DNA of 64,000 bases from Streptomyces sp. SID13031 (GCF_010548305.1 NZ_JAAGLV010000011.1:248001-312000); one strand, 5' to 3'. Positions 9,084 through 18,396 are shown, counted from the first letter of the stretch. Made by a program: numbers and translations. The notes: a model not told the origin generated them from the sequence alone.

Positions 9084-9836
9084 TCAGGTTATGAGAGGCA
9101 ATGAAGCAGGGTGCGGAAGCAACGGACGGGCTGCTTCCAAGTGCTGTCGGCAGTACTCCGCGAGGACCTCGTACGCCTTCAGGCCCATCAGCGTCTGGAG
9201 CTCGACCTTGCTCGACTCGAAGACCGCCTCGACCGCGATGTGCGCCTCGGTGTTGCCGGTGCAGTACCAGTCCAGGTCGTGCCCGCCCGGTCCCCAGCCG
9301 CGCCGGTCGTACTCGCCGATCCCGACCTCCGTGTACGACGTACCGTCGGGCCGCTCGACCTCGCGGAAGGTCCGCCGGATCGGCAGCTGCCAGCAGACGT
9401 CCGGCTTGGTCTCGACGAAGTGCACGCCCTTCTGCAGCGCGAGCCCGTGCAGCGCGCAGCCGCCGCCGGCCGGGAAGTCGGGCCGGTTCAGGAAGATGCA
9501 GGCGCCTTCCCAGACGCGGGTCTTGCGGTCGCCCTCGTCGTCGGTCTCGACCCAGCCGTTCTTCTTGCCTTCTTTGCGGTACTGCCACTGCTCGTTCGTC
9601 AACTGCTTGACGTAGCCCTTGACCCGCGACTCGTCGTCCTCGTCGGAGAAGTGCGCGCCGAGCGTGCAGCAACCGTCGTTCGGGCGGCCCTTGTAGATGC
9701 CGTTGCAGCCACCGCCGAAGATGCAGGTCCAGTTGGACGTCAGCCAGGTCAGGTCGCAGCGGAAGACCTGAGCGGCGTCGTCTGGGTCGACGAACTCGGC
9801 ATAGGCACGGGGGAAGTCAAGAGATACCTCAGGCAC
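9084..9836 (-). CDS. Conserved cysteine-rich protein (Rv0495c-like)
   Basis: A 250-residue cytosolic protein conserved in actinobacteria beside the Ppx/GppA gene. A cysteine-rich N-terminal part (FRCDLTWLTSNWTCIFGGGC, then DGCCTLGAHF) and later cysteines (GGGCALHG, DVCWQLP, WYCTGN) suggest metal or Fe-S binding, in line with the DUF3109 family it appears to belong to. The start is GTG at 9836. It is divergent from ppx, as Rv0495c is from Rv0496. Function is not known. Confidence 0.8.
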   Translation of the reverse strand: MPEVSLDFPRAYAEFVDPDDAAQVFRCDLTWLTSNWTCIFGGGCNGIYKGRPNDGCCTLGAHFSDEDDESRVKGYVKQLTNEQWQYRKEGKKNGWVETDDEGDRKTRVWEGACIFLNRPDFPAGGGCALHGLALQKGVHFVETKPDVCWQLPIRRTFREVERPDGTSYTEVGIGEYDRRGWGPGGHDLDWYCTGNTEAHIAVEAVFESSKVELQTLMGLKAYEVLAEYCRQHLEAARPLLPHPASLPLIT

Positions 9837-9971
9837 CCGGAAAGACTACGCTTCCCGCCGCGATACTCGGTCATCCAAGCCAGTACTGCGGCAGCCGCCG
9901 CGGGATCAAATCCTGGGGAAGACGCTCGCACGCCGATCGGGTGAACTCCCGGAGTCAAGTAGCGTGAGGGT

Positions 9972-10904
9972 ATGCGGCTCGGCGTACTCGACGTGGGATC
10001 CAACACCGTCCACCTACTCGTGGTGGACGCCCATCGTGGTGCGGCGCCGCTCCCGGCGTACTCCCACAAGACCGAGCTGAGGCTGGCCGAGCACCTCGAG
10101 AAGGACGGCCGGATCGCCCAGTCGGGAGCCGACGAGCTCGTCTCGTTCATCTCCGAGGCGGCCGAGCTGGCCGCCGACAAGGGCTGCGAGTCGGTGATGG
10201 CGTTCGCCACCTCCGCGCTGCGCGAGGCCCCGAACGGCGAGAAGGTGCTGGACCGGGTCCGGGAGCAGACCGCGGTCGACCTGCAGGTGCTGACCGGCCA
10301 GGATGAGGCGCGGCTGACGTTCCTCGCCGTACGCCGGTGGTTCGGCTGGTCGTCTGGCCGGCTCGCTGTCTTCGACATCGGCGGAGGGTCGCTGGAGATC
10401 GCGGCCGGATCCGACGAGGAGCCGACCGTGGCCGTGTCCGTGCCGCTGGGCGCCGGGCGGCTGACCAGGGAGTCGCTGACCCTGGACCCGCCCGACAAGG
10501 ACGAGGTGCGGGCGCTGCGCAGGCGGATCCGGATCGAGATGGCGGCGGTCGCGGGCGACGTACTGCGGGCCGGTAAGCCGCAGCGCGCGGTGGCGACCAG
10601 CAAGACCTTCCGGTCGCTGGCCAGGATCACCGGCGCGGCTCCGTCCGACGACGGGCCATACGTACCGCGTTCGCTCAGCCGCGAGGCGTTGTCCGACTGG
10701 CTGCCCAAGTTGATCGCGATGACCGCTCATGAGCGCGCGGAACTGCCGGGCGTCTCGCCCGGCCGGGCCACCCAGCTGGTCTCGGGTGCGCTGGTCGCCG
10801 ACGCCGTGATGGACCTTTTCGACCTGACCTCGCTCGAGGTCTGTCCCTGGGCTCTGCGCGAAGGCGTGATCCTGTCCCGCCTCGACCAGTTGCAGCCCCG
10901 ATGA
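9972..10904 (+). CDS. Ppx/GppA family phosphatase
   Basis: A 310-residue ASKHA-fold enzyme hydrolysing polyphosphate ends and/or pppGpp. It starts MRLGVLDVGSNTVHLLV (phosphate-1 motif) and carries FDIGGGSLEI (phosphate-2 motif) near residue 137 and a C-terminal REGVIL typical of the family. About 310 residues matches the short actinobacterial form (Rv0496 type), which lacks the HD domain of E. coli Ppx. It lies just upstream of the isomerase gene on the same strand (23-base gap). Confidence 0.92.
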   Translation: MRLGVLDVGSNTVHLLVVDAHRGAAPLPAYSHKTELRLAEHLEKDGRIAQSGADELVSFISEAAELAADKGCESVMAFATSALREAPNGEKVLDRVREQTAVDLQVLTGQDEARLTFLAVRRWFGWSSGRLAVFDIGGGSLEIAAGSDEEPTVAVSVPLGAGRLTRESLTLDPPDKDEVRALRRRIRIEMAAVAGDVLRAGKPQRAVATSKTFRSLARITGAAPSDDGPYVPRSLSREALSDWLPKLIAMTAHERAELPGVSPGRATQLVSGALVADAVMDLFDLTSLEVCPWALREGVILSRLDQLQPR

Positions 10905-10927
10905 ACTACCGCGAAGGCAAGTAGACG

Positions 10928-11791
10928 ATGACCCGCGACACCGTGAAGATCGGCCTCTCCAACGCTTCGGTGTACCCGGAGTCGACCGCCAGCTGCTTCG
11001 AGCTGGCGGCCCGGCTCGGGTACGACGGCGTCGAGGTGATGGTCGGCATCGATCCGCTGAGCACCCAGATCGACGCGATCCAGCGGCTGGTCGACTACCA
11101 CCAGCTGCCGGTGCTCGCGATCCACGCGCCCTGCCTGCTGATCACCCAGCGCGTCTGGGGCACCGACCCGTGGGGCAAGCTCGAGCGCAGTGCCGAGGCG
11201 GCCAGCGAACTGGGGGCCGACGTGGTCGTCGTCCACCCGCCCTTTCGGTGGCAGCGGGACTACGCGCGCGGGTTCGTCGAGGGCATCGCGAAGCTGGAGG
11301 CGGAGACCGGGATCATCTTCGCGGTCGAGAACATGTACCCGTGGCGCGCTCCCGGCAAGGGCCTGCAGGCGTACGCGCCGAGCTGGGACCCGACCGAGCA
11401 GACCTACGCCCACACCACGCTCGACCTGTCGCACGCGTCGACCGCCGAGCAGGACTGCGTCGAGCTCGCCGCGACGATGGGCAGCACGCTGAAGCACGTC
11501 CACCTCACGGACGGCACCGGCTCGGCGAAGGACGAACACCTGGTACCGGGCCGTGGTACTCAGCGCGCGGCCGACCTCCTGCAGGTGCTGGCGAACCAGG
11601 ACTTCGGCGGCCACATCATCATCGAGATCAACACCCGCCGCTCGACGACCCGCTCCGAGCGCGAGGTCGACCTGATCGAGTCGCTCGACTTCACTCGCAA
11701 GCACTTCGTCCGCAACGCCGACGCCACGGCCTCCCGCCGCTCCGCCTTCGCCGTCACCAGCAGCGGCGAGGTGTCGGAGCTCGACGCGTGA
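10928..11791 (+). CDS. Sugar phosphate isomerase/epimerase-type TIM barrel protein
   Basis: A 287-residue protein of the xylose-isomerase-like TIM barrel superfamily (AP endonuclease 2 fold). Visible family segments are GYDGVEVMVGID, VLAIHAPCLL, VVVVHPPFRWQ, IIFAVENMYPW, TTLDLSHAS and HIIIEINTR, with His, Glu and Asp residues suited to metal binding. It is the positional counterpart of Rv0498. The actual substrate is unknown. The stop overlaps the GTG start of the TetR gene by four bases (GTGA). Confidence 0.82.
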   Translation: MTRDTVKIGLSNASVYPESTASCFELAARLGYDGVEVMVGIDPLSTQIDAIQRLVDYHQLPVLAIHAPCLLITQRVWGTDPWGKLERSAEAASELGADVVVVHPPFRWQRDYARGFVEGIAKLEAETGIIFAVENMYPWRAPGKGLQAYAPSWDPTEQTYAHTTLDLSHASTAEQDCVELAATMGSTLKHVHLTDGTGSAKDEHLVPGRGTQRAADLLQVLANQDFGGHIIIEINTRRSTTRSEREVDLIESLDFTRKHFVRNADATASRRSAFAVTSSGEVSELDA

Positions 11792-12438
11792 CATCCCGTA
11801 CGCCGAAGGCTCGCCCGGCTGAGCCCGGCGGAGCCCGGGGTGCCGGAAAAGCCGGCGCTGCGCGCACGCCCGGGCGCCGGCCCGGCGGGCCGGACACACG
11901 CGGCGACATCCTGCGGGCCGCCCGGGAAGCCTTTGCCAGTAAGGGGTTCACGTCCACCTCCCTCCGCGCGGTAGCGCGGGAAGCCGGGGTGGATGCCGCC
12001 TTGGTGCACCACTACTTCGACAGCAAAGACGAGCTGTTCATCGAGTCGATGGCCTTGCCGATCGACCCGCGCCAGGTCGCCGCGCACGTGCTGGACGGTC
12101 CGCGCGACGAGCTCGGCGACCGCATCATCACCGTCTTCCTCGGCGTCTGGGAATCGGCCGAGGGGCAGCAGCGGATGAAGGCGATCCTGCGCAGCGTGGT
12201 CAGCAACGACGAGGTCGCCCGGGTGATGCGCGAGGGCGTCACCGAGCTGATCATGCAACCGGTCGCGCAGGCCCTCGACGTACCGGACGCCCGGCTCCGT
12301 GTCTCGCTCGTCGCCACCCAGCTGATCGGGATGGCGATGACCCGCTACCTGATCGAGCTGGAGCCCATCGCGTCCTGCGACGCCGCCGAGCTGATCGAGC
12401 GGATGGCGCCCGTGCTCCAGTACTACCTCACCGCCTGA
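11788..12438 (+). CDS. TetR family transcriptional regulator
   Basis: A 216-residue repressor. A basic, Pro/Arg-rich N-terminal tail of about 45 residues precedes the TetR DNA-binding domain (ILRAAREAFASKGF, then STSLRAVAREAGVDAALVHHYFDSKDELF). The C-terminal ligand domain resembles the TetR_C type with VATQLIGMAMTRYLIE. The start is GTG 11788, overlapping the preceding stop. It stands just upstream of an ABC exporter pair, but a separate promoter for that pair is visible, so it may either regulate the exporter or belong to the ppx operon. Confidence 0.88.
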   Translation: MTSRTPKARPAEPGGARGAGKAGAARTPGRRPGGPDTRGDILRAAREAFASKGFTSTSLRAVAREAGVDAALVHHYFDSKDELFIESMALPIDPRQVAAHVLDGPRDELGDRIITVFLGVWESAEGQQRMKAILRSVVSNDEVARVMREGVTELIMQPVAQALDVPDARLRVSLVATQLIGMAMTRYLIELEPIASCDAAELIERMAPVLQYYLTA

Positions 12439-12467
12439 AACTCCGCACCGACCAAGAGATCCACGTG

Positions 12468-12496
12468 TTGCCAGCGGGCTTCGTTCGCGCTAAATT
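12468..12496 (+). promoter_or_regulatory. Sigma-70-type promoter for the ABC exporter, leaderless start
   Basis: A -35 box TTGCCA (12468-12473), a 17-base spacer and a -10 box TAAATT (12491-12496) are followed after six bases by the ATG of the ABC ATPase gene. The spacing puts the transcription start at the ATG itself, and there is no ribosome binding site, so the mRNA should be leaderless. Confidence 0.7.
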
Positions 12497-12502
12497 CATC
12501 AC

Positions 12503-13231
12503 ATGATGAAAAACGCGGTGGCGGTCTCCTGCCGGGACGTCGTGGTGGTGCGGGGGGACCGTGAGGTTCTGCACGGGGTCGGTTTCGACCTCCGGGCCGG
12601 CTCGGTGACCGGCCTGCTCGGCCCGTCCGGGTGCGGCAAGACGACGCTGATCCGGTCGATCGCCGGCCTGCAGGCCAAGGTCACCGGCGGTGTCGACGTG
12701 CTCGGCCTGCCCGCCGGAGCGGCCAAGCTGCGCGGCCGGATCGGCTACGTCACCCAGGAGCCCAGCGTGTACGGCGATCTGACCGTCACGGAGAACCTGC
12801 GCTTCTTCGCTGCAGTGCTCGGCGTCCCGTCCGCCGACGTCGACCGGGTCATCGACGCCGTCGACCTCCGCAGTCACGCCGACGCACGCGTCGACCGCCT
12901 GTCCGGCGGCCAGCGATCGCGCGCCTCGCTGGCGGCGGCCCTCCTCGGCAGCCCCGAACTGCTCGTCCTCGACGAGCCGACCGTCGGTCTCGATCCCGTA
13001 CTACGCCGCGACCTGTGGGAGCTCTTCCACCGCCTCGCAGCCGACGGCGCGACACTGCTCGTCTCCAGTCATGTGATGGACGAAGCGGTCCGCTGCGACC
13101 GTCTGCTGTTGATGCGCGACGGCGAACTGCTCGCCGACGAGACCCCGCAGGCGCTGCTCGAATCGGTCGGGACCGACGACATCGAGCAGGCCTTCCTCAC
13201 CCTGATCGACCAGAAGGCCGGTGCCCGATGA
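12503..13231 (+). CDS. ABC transporter ATP-binding protein
   Basis: A 242-residue nucleotide-binding subunit of an ABC-2 type exporter. Walker A GPSGCGKTTL, Q-loop VTQEPSVYGDL, signature LSGGQRSR, Walker B LLVLDEPTVGLDP and the H-loop SSHVMDEA are intact. ATG 12503 fits a leaderless start; a second ATG follows immediately. The stop overlaps the permease start (ATGA), so the two subunits are coupled. Substrate unknown; TetR-linked exporters of this type often move drugs or lipids. Confidence 0.92.
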   Translation: MMKNAVAVSCRDVVVVRGDREVLHGVGFDLRAGSVTGLLGPSGCGKTTLIRSIAGLQAKVTGGVDVLGLPAGAAKLRGRIGYVTQEPSVYGDLTVTENLRFFAAVLGVPSADVDRVIDAVDLRSHADARVDRLSGGQRSRASLAAALLGSPELLVLDEPTVGLDPVLRRDLWELFHRLAADGATLLVSSHVMDEAVRCDRLLLMRDGELLADETPQALLESVGTDDIEQAFLTLIDQKAGAR

Positions 13232-13965
13232 CCCCGCGAGTGACCTTCGCCATGGCGGCCCGCGTGCTCGCGCAGCTGCGCCGGGACCACCGCACGGTGG
13301 CGATGCTGATCGTGCTGCCGGCCCTGCTGGTCAGCCTGATGTGGTGGATGTTCCACGACTCGCCGTCCACCTTCGACCGGGTCGGCGGGCCGCTGCTCGC
13401 GGTCTTCCCGGCGATCATCATGTTCATCGTCACCTCGGTCGCGACCCTGCGCGAACGCTCGACCGGAACGCTCGCCCGGCTGTTCACGATGCCGATGGGC
13501 AAGCTCGACTTCCTGCTGGGGTACGCGCTCGCCTTCGCGCTGATCGCCGTCGTCCAGGCCGTCGTGGTCGTCTCGATCTCCTTGTACGCCTTGGATCTGG
13601 ACATCCGCGGCGCCGCCTGGCAGCTCGGCGTGGTCGCCGTCCTCGACGGAGTTCTCGGTACTGCGCTCGGCCTGTTCGCGAGCGCCTTCGCGGCGACCGA
13701 GTTCCAGGCGGTACAGATGATGCCGGCCGTGATGATCCCGCAGCTCCTGCTCTGCGGCCTGCTCATCCCGCGCGACCAGCTCCCCGACGTACTGCACGCC
13801 GTCAGCTCTTTCCTTCCCCTCTCGTACGCCGTCGACGCCGTCACAGAAGTTGCCAGCGGCAACGGTTTCGGCGACGGCGCCGGGATGGACGCGCTGATCG
13901 TCGTCGCCTTCATCCTGGCTGCACTGGCCCTCGGCGCGGCCACGCTGAAACGACGTACGACCTAG
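13228..13965 (+). CDS. ABC-2 type exporter permease
   Basis: A 245-residue membrane protein with six hydrophobic segments, beginning near MLIVLPALLVSLMWW. The ABC-2 signature region RERSTGTLARLFTMPM is present, as is the LLCGLLIPRDQLP loop before the last two helices typical of daunorubicin-resistance-like permeases. ATG 13228 overlaps the ATPase stop. It is followed by a terminator hairpin. Confidence 0.9.
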   Translation: MTPRVTFAMAARVLAQLRRDHRTVAMLIVLPALLVSLMWWMFHDSPSTFDRVGGPLLAVFPAIIMFIVTSVATLRERSTGTLARLFTMPMGKLDFLLGYALAFALIAVVQAVVVVSISLYALDLDIRGAAWQLGVVAVLDGVLGTALGLFASAFAATEFQAVQMMPAVMIPQLLLCGLLIPRDQLPDVLHAVSSFLPLSYAVDAVTEVASGNGFGDGAGMDALIVVAFILAALALGAATLKRRTT

Positions 13966-13981
13966 CCATCCCCGGCGGTGC

Positions 13982-14002
13982 AAGCCCACCAGTGGTGGGC
14001 TT
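13982..14002. terminator. Hairpin terminator between convergent genes
   Basis: Perfect 9-bp arms AAGCCCACC (13982-13990) and GGTGGGCTT (13994-14002) with a 3-base loop lie between the ABC permease stop and the stop of the convergent gene at 14018. The A/T-rich ends allow function on either strand, although there is no long T tract. Confidence 0.75.
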
Positions 14003-14017
14003 GACCCTGCCTGGTCG

Positions 14018-15052
14018 TCAGCTGAGGTGGCGGACGCCTTCCCAGGCGGCGTCGGGGGAGACGTCGATGCCGACCGGGCCGTCCGGCCAGCCGGCGACGG
14101 CAGCCTGGATCTGGGCGGCGGCCGGGGTGGTGCCGTCGACGTAGTAGTGCAGGATCCGGTGGCCGGCCGCGGTCTCGTGGGCGAGGAGGCGGCCGGAGTC
14201 CTCGAGGCGGTCGCTCAGGTGATCCTCGAAGTCGCGCAGGTGGCTGAGCGTCTCGTCGAGCGGAAGGCCGTCCTCGCGAGCCGCCTGGTACGGAACCGAG
14301 ACGGCGACGTGCGTGTCCAGGTGCGGGAGCTGGACCGACCGCAACGGCACCATCGCCGTCGCCACCAGGCGATCCCCGTCCGCGGTCTTGCCCTCCATCA
14401 GCCGCCAGCTCGGCCCGCCGTCCTCGGCGACATGGTCTGCCGCGAAAGCCGCGACGGCAGGCAGCAGCTCTGCGATCGGTACTGCGTCCGCCGGCCGCTC
14501 GACCTCGGTCTCGATCGCGCCGACCCAGGTTTCGACGAGCTCCTCACCTAGTACAAGGTCGAGCAGTAGGAACGTCACCCGCTTCTGCAGGTGCTCGGGC
14601 AGGTCGGGGAAGGCCGGGTGGTGCACCCCGACGTGCAGCGCTGCCTCCCGGGTGTCCGCCTCGATCGTGACGAGCGCCGCGTCGATCTGGACCGGCGGCA
14701 TCCCCTCGAACCGGATGGTGACGTCGGGGGCCGGGCGGCGCATGTCGGCGTACTCCCAGGTCTGGTCCGACGGCGGCGCCGCGCGCAACCAGCGGCGGGC
14801 GAAGGCTCGGGTACCGGGGTCGCCGGCGGCAGTCACCACCAGGACGTGAGCGGCGTGCAGGCCGGGACCGAGCTCCCAGTCGAGGTTGCCGTGGATCCGC
14901 GAGATGTGCCGGGACAGCTCCTCGGCGGTCGAGTTCGGGTCCTGGTTCGCGACGGCGGTCGCCACCGCGGCGGCACCGGTCGCGGCCCACCAGGCCCAGA
15001 ACTCGCCGATCGGATCACCGGTCGCGGCCTTGCGCCGCCTGAACAAAGGCAT
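14018..15052 (-). CDS. Conserved hypothetical protein with DUF695-like C-terminus
   Basis: A 344-residue cytosolic protein of unknown function. The C-terminal 75 residues (RDFEDHLSDRLEDSGRLL, then HYYVDGTTPAAAQI) resemble the DUF695 family, which ends in an Asp-rich helical stretch and a short beta unit. No catalytic motif can be named. ATG 15052 starts MPLFRRRK. It is divergent from proline dehydrogenase across a 240-base gap. Confidence 0.65.
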   Translation of the reverse strand: MPLFRRRKAATGDPIGEFWAWWAATGAAAVATAVANQDPNSTAEELSRHISRIHGNLDWELGPGLHAAHVLVVTAAGDPGTRAFARRWLRAAPPSDQTWEYADMRRPAPDVTIRFEGMPPVQIDAALVTIEADTREAALHVGVHHPAFPDLPEHLQKRVTFLLLDLVLGEELVETWVGAIETEVERPADAVPIAELLPAVAAFAADHVAEDGGPSWRLMEGKTADGDRLVATAMVPLRSVQLPHLDTHVAVSVPYQAAREDGLPLDETLSHLRDFEDHLSDRLEDSGRLLAHETAAGHRILHYYVDGTTPAAAQIQAAVAGWPDGPVGIDVSPDAAWEGVRHLS

Positions 15053-15292
15053 GTCCGCATCCTCCCTCGGACCCAGTCCAAGCGAAACACACCCGTCCTA
15101 CCAGGCCTGTCGCTGCGGCAGGCCCTACGCTCGGGTGTGAGGACCACCCGCGGCACTGGTGTGGTCCTGGCCACACTCCCTGCGGAGATTAGGGAGGGCC
15201 AGGTTCAGGCGCGTAGCCTGCTGACACCCCTGATTCATCGCGCGGCGCACAACCGGGGCCGGGTGGGACGGGAAACGAGGAGGAACGCGAAA

Positions 15293-16222
15293 GTGCTTCG
15301 GCGAGTCCTGCTGGGCGTGTCCCGCAGCCCCCAGATCAAGAAGGCCGTCTCGGCGATGCCGGTATCCAGCGGCATCGTGGCCCGGTTCGTCGCCGGCGAG
15401 ACCACCCCGGAGGCCGTGCTGGCCACCGAGAAGCTGGTCAGCAACGGCCTGAACGTCACGCTCGACCACCTCGGCGAGGACGTCACCGACATCGCCGCCG
15501 CGACCGCGACGGCCGACGCCTACCTCGACCTGCTCAAGAAGCTGTCCGCCGCGGGCCTGACCGCCCACGCGGAGGTCTCGGTCAAGCTGTCCGCCGTCGG
15601 CCAGGCACTGCCCGGCGACGGCGAGAAGGTCGCGCTGGAGAACGCGCGCTCGATCTGCCACGCGGCCCGCAACGCCGGTACGACGGTCACGCTCGACATG
15701 GAGGACCACACCACCACGGACTCCACGCTGGGCATCCTGCGTGAGCTTCGCCAGGACTTCCCCGAGACGGGCGCCGTCCTGCAGGCCTACCTCCGGCGTA
15801 CCGAGTCCGACTGCGTCGACCTGGCCCATGCCGGCTCGCGGGTGCGTCTCTGCAAGGGCGCCTACAAGGAGCCCGAGTCGGTCGCCTTCCAGGACAAGCG
15901 AGCCGTCGACAAGGCCTACGTCCGCGCGATGAAGGTGCTGATGAACGGCGACGGCTACCCGATGATCGCCTCCCACGACCCGCGCCTGATCGCCATCGCA
16001 GGCTCGCTGGCCGACCGGGCCGGCCGCGAACGCGGCAGCTACGAGTACCAGATGCTCTACGGCATCCGCCCCGAGGAGCAACTCCGCCTGGCCCGCGACG
16101 GCCAAACCGTCCGCGTCTACATCCCCTACGGCGAAGACTGGTACGGCTACCTCGTCCGCCGCCTCGCCGAACGCCCCGCCAACCTCCAATTCTTCGCCCG
16201 CTCCCTGATCAGCAAGAAGTAA
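15293..16222 (+). CDS. Proline dehydrogenase, monofunctional
   Basis: This FAD enzyme oxidises proline to pyrroline-5-carboxylate. Family landmarks are the barrel strands with EVSVKLSAVG, TLDMEDHTTTD, QAYLRRTESD, VRLCKGAYKEP (substrate and FAD contact) and the C-terminal YIPYGEDWYGYLVRRLAER motif whose arginines bind the substrate carboxylate. The start is GTG 15293 behind GAGGAGG at 15277-15283, giving 309 residues, normal for the PutB type. No P5C dehydrogenase gene is adjacent. proC, which runs the opposite step, lies 6 kb downstream. Confidence 0.95.
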   Translation: MLRRVLLGVSRSPQIKKAVSAMPVSSGIVARFVAGETTPEAVLATEKLVSNGLNVTLDHLGEDVTDIAAATATADAYLDLLKKLSAAGLTAHAEVSVKLSAVGQALPGDGEKVALENARSICHAARNAGTTVTLDMEDHTTTDSTLGILRELRQDFPETGAVLQAYLRRTESDCVDLAHAGSRVRLCKGAYKEPESVAFQDKRAVDKAYVRAMKVLMNGDGYPMIASHDPRLIAIAGSLADRAGRERGSYEYQMLYGIRPEEQLRLARDGQTVRVYIPYGEDWYGYLVRRLAERPANLQFFARSLISKK

Positions 16223-16286
16223 CCAAATACCCCCACGCGCCCGCCGCGCGAGCTGGCCTCGCCGTTCCGACTGTGGATGGCGGGTC

Positions 16287-16310
16287 AGCCCACGCGGGGC
16301 CTGGTGGGCT
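16287..16310. terminator. Weak hairpin between convergent stops
   Basis: Seven-base arms AGCCCAC (16287-16293) and GTGGGCT (16304-16310) with a GC-rich 10-base loop overlap the stop of the S15 peptidase gene. It may limit read-through between proline dehydrogenase and the convergent peptidase gene, but it has no T tract. Confidence 0.4.
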
Positions 16311-18396
16311 AGGGAGTGGGGGTTGTGGCAGAAGCGAACGTGCTGCGGCCGCCGACGACTGGCAGGTTCAGGGTGCTGCCGTGGAGGTTGAGGGTGAGGT
16401 TGGTGCCGGGGGCTGGGCGGATGGTGAAGTCGTGGTCGGTGGACAGGATCATCAGGGCTAGGCGGTTGCCGGCTGGGACGACCGTGTCTTTGGGTTGTAG
16501 GTCGAAGTCGTAGCGGTCGGTCGCGCCGGGGCGGAGGGGCTGTTCGTGCCAGTCCGAGTCGCTGTTGGCGGGGTCGGTCCAGCCTCGGGTGAGGATCACG
16601 CCGGCGCCGGTGGGGGCGTAGCTGACCAGGGCTACGGAGAGGTTCGCCTTGGTTGTGTTGAAGGCGACCTTGAGCGAGACGGTCGGGGTGCCGCTGATCC
16701 GGACGGGCTTGGTCAGTGGCTCGGTCTGGTAGATCAGCCGTGCGTCGGACGCGGCCGCGTTGGCAGACGTGGCCGCGTCGATCGCGGGGTTGTCGATGAG
16801 GGTCTCGCGGATGCTGCCGTCCTTGCCCAGGGTGAGGCCGCCGCGGGTGGTACCGCCGGGGGTGAAGCGGAGGTTGACGTCGGTGGTGGCGGGGTCGGGC
16901 CATTCGGCGTACGGAGTCGGGTTGGCGGCGCCGCAGACCAGATTGACGACGGTGCCACCGGCAACCTTCTGGCCGTTGCCGGTGGCAACTGCCGAGGTCA
17001 GCACCAGGTGGGTGGCGTCGGGGATGTCGGAGATCAGCCGGGTGGTGTTCGTCGTCGTCCCGTTGGCGTTGGTCTGCGGGACGGTCAGGGTGAACCCGAT
17101 CCGGAACGCGCTGGTGTCCGCAACCGTCAAGGTCGCGGTGTTCGCCTGATCGCCGGTCACCACACTCTGCCGGGCAGGGCAGGACGCGGGTTCGCGGACG
17201 ACCCAGGACCGGGGCAGCTGCTCGACACCGTTCTGCACGCCGTACAGGTAGCGCGTGAACCAGTAGTTGATCAGCACGTCCGGCGGTGCACCGCCATGGC
17301 CGCCCTGATGGAAGTAGAACATGTGCGGCACGCCCTGTTTCTTGAGTGCGTCGTAGAACTGGGCCGTGTGCTTCGTCATCACGTTGAAGTCGTTGTTGCC
17401 GTGGGCAATCAACGTGGCGGCGTGCACGTTGCGCACGTCCTTCAGATAGTTGCGTTCCTGCCAGAAGCTGCTGCGATCACCGGTCACCCGGTCCTGGTTC
17501 GCCTTCAGCTCGTCGAGCACCGGCTGGCAGATCGTCCGCTGTGTGGTCTCGTCCAGCCGCGAGTACACCGCGTCGGCCAGTACGTCGAGGTCCTCGCCCT
17601 GGAACCCGCCGGGGGCCCGGACCAGGCCGTTGGCGCGGTAGTAGTCGTACCAGTCCGAGATCGCCGAGATCGGCACGATCGCCTCCAGGCCGGCGACGCC
17701 GGTGGTCGCGACCGCTTCGGGGATCGTGCCGTTGTACGACGTCCCCATCATCCCGACCTTGCCGGTGGTCCACGACGCGACCGCGGGGGTGTCGCCGTCC
17801 CGGGTCGTGTACGCCGGGGCGCGGCCGTTGAGCCAGTCGATGACCGCTTTGCCGGCCAGCGTCTCGTTGGTACCGCCCGAGGTCGGGCAGCCGTCGGAAT
17901 GACCGGTACCGGGTGACTCCGCGTGGACGACAGCGAACCCGCGTGGCACCCACTGAGACTCGTACCTGGTGCTGATCACGGGGCTGGTCTCGGACCCCGC
18001 CTGGAACGGGGTCGCGACGCGATCCGCCGGTGGCCGGCCGAGTGGGTGGTCCACCTCCCAGTTCGCCGCATCGTTGAGGCCGGCGTAGTACGGGCTGTCC
18101 TCGAAGATGACCGGCACCTGCAAGCCGTCGGTCAGTACTTCGCGGGGAGCGGTGAAGTCCGCGTGGATCCGGTCGGGCTGTCCGTCCCGGTCGGAGTCGA
18201 ACGGAGCCTGCACCCAGACCTCGCCGCTGTACCAGTCGGCCGGGTTGGTCGAGAAGACCCCCTGCGCCAGGCCGTTCACGAAGGTCGGTCGCGGGCCCTG
18301 GGCCTGCGCGGTCGCGGGCGGAGTCGCGATCAGCGCCGTCCCCACCAGAGCGGCCACCGCCGCGGCACCGGTCACTGCACGAACACGTCGTCTCAT
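16309..18396 (-). CDS. Secreted Xaa-Pro dipeptidyl-peptidase-like hydrolase (S15/CocE family)
   Basis: A 695-residue exported alpha/beta hydrolase. A signal peptide (MRRRVRAVTG, then Ala-rich core, ending about residue 32) precedes the catalytic domain. The nucleophile is S220 in GTSYNGT, the acid D336 in GNNDFNV and the base H367 in GGHGG. The jelly-roll C-terminal domain typical of X-Pro peptidases and cocaine esterases follows (about 500-690). An extra beta-rich Thr/Asn stretch (about 415-495) separates the two. It likely cleaves X-Pro dipeptides from peptides outside the cell, though esterase activity is possible. Confidence 0.88.
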   Translation of the reverse strand: MRRRVRAVTGAAAVAALVGTALIATPPATAQAQGPRPTFVNGLAQGVFSTNPADWYSGEVWVQAPFDSDRDGQPDRIHADFTAPREVLTDGLQVPVIFEDSPYYAGLNDAANWEVDHPLGRPPADRVATPFQAGSETSPVISTRYESQWVPRGFAVVHAESPGTGHSDGCPTSGGTNETLAGKAVIDWLNGRAPAYTTRDGDTPAVASWTTGKVGMMGTSYNGTIPEAVATTGVAGLEAIVPISAISDWYDYYRANGLVRAPGGFQGEDLDVLADAVYSRLDETTQRTICQPVLDELKANQDRVTGDRSSFWQERNYLKDVRNVHAATLIAHGNNDFNVMTKHTAQFYDALKKQGVPHMFYFHQGGHGGAPPDVLINYWFTRYLYGVQNGVEQLPRSWVVREPASCPARQSVVTGDQANTATLTVADTSAFRIGFTLTVPQTNANGTTTNTTRLISDIPDATHLVLTSAVATGNGQKVAGGTVVNLVCGAANPTPYAEWPDPATTDVNLRFTPGGTTRGGLTLGKDGSIRETLIDNPAIDAATSANAAASDARLIYQTEPLTKPVRISGTPTVSLKVAFNTTKANLSVALVSYAPTGAGVILTRGWTDPANSDSDWHEQPLRPGATDRYDFDLQPKDTVVPAGNRLALMILSTDHDFTIRPAPGTNLTLNLHGSTLNLPVVGGRSTFASATTPTP

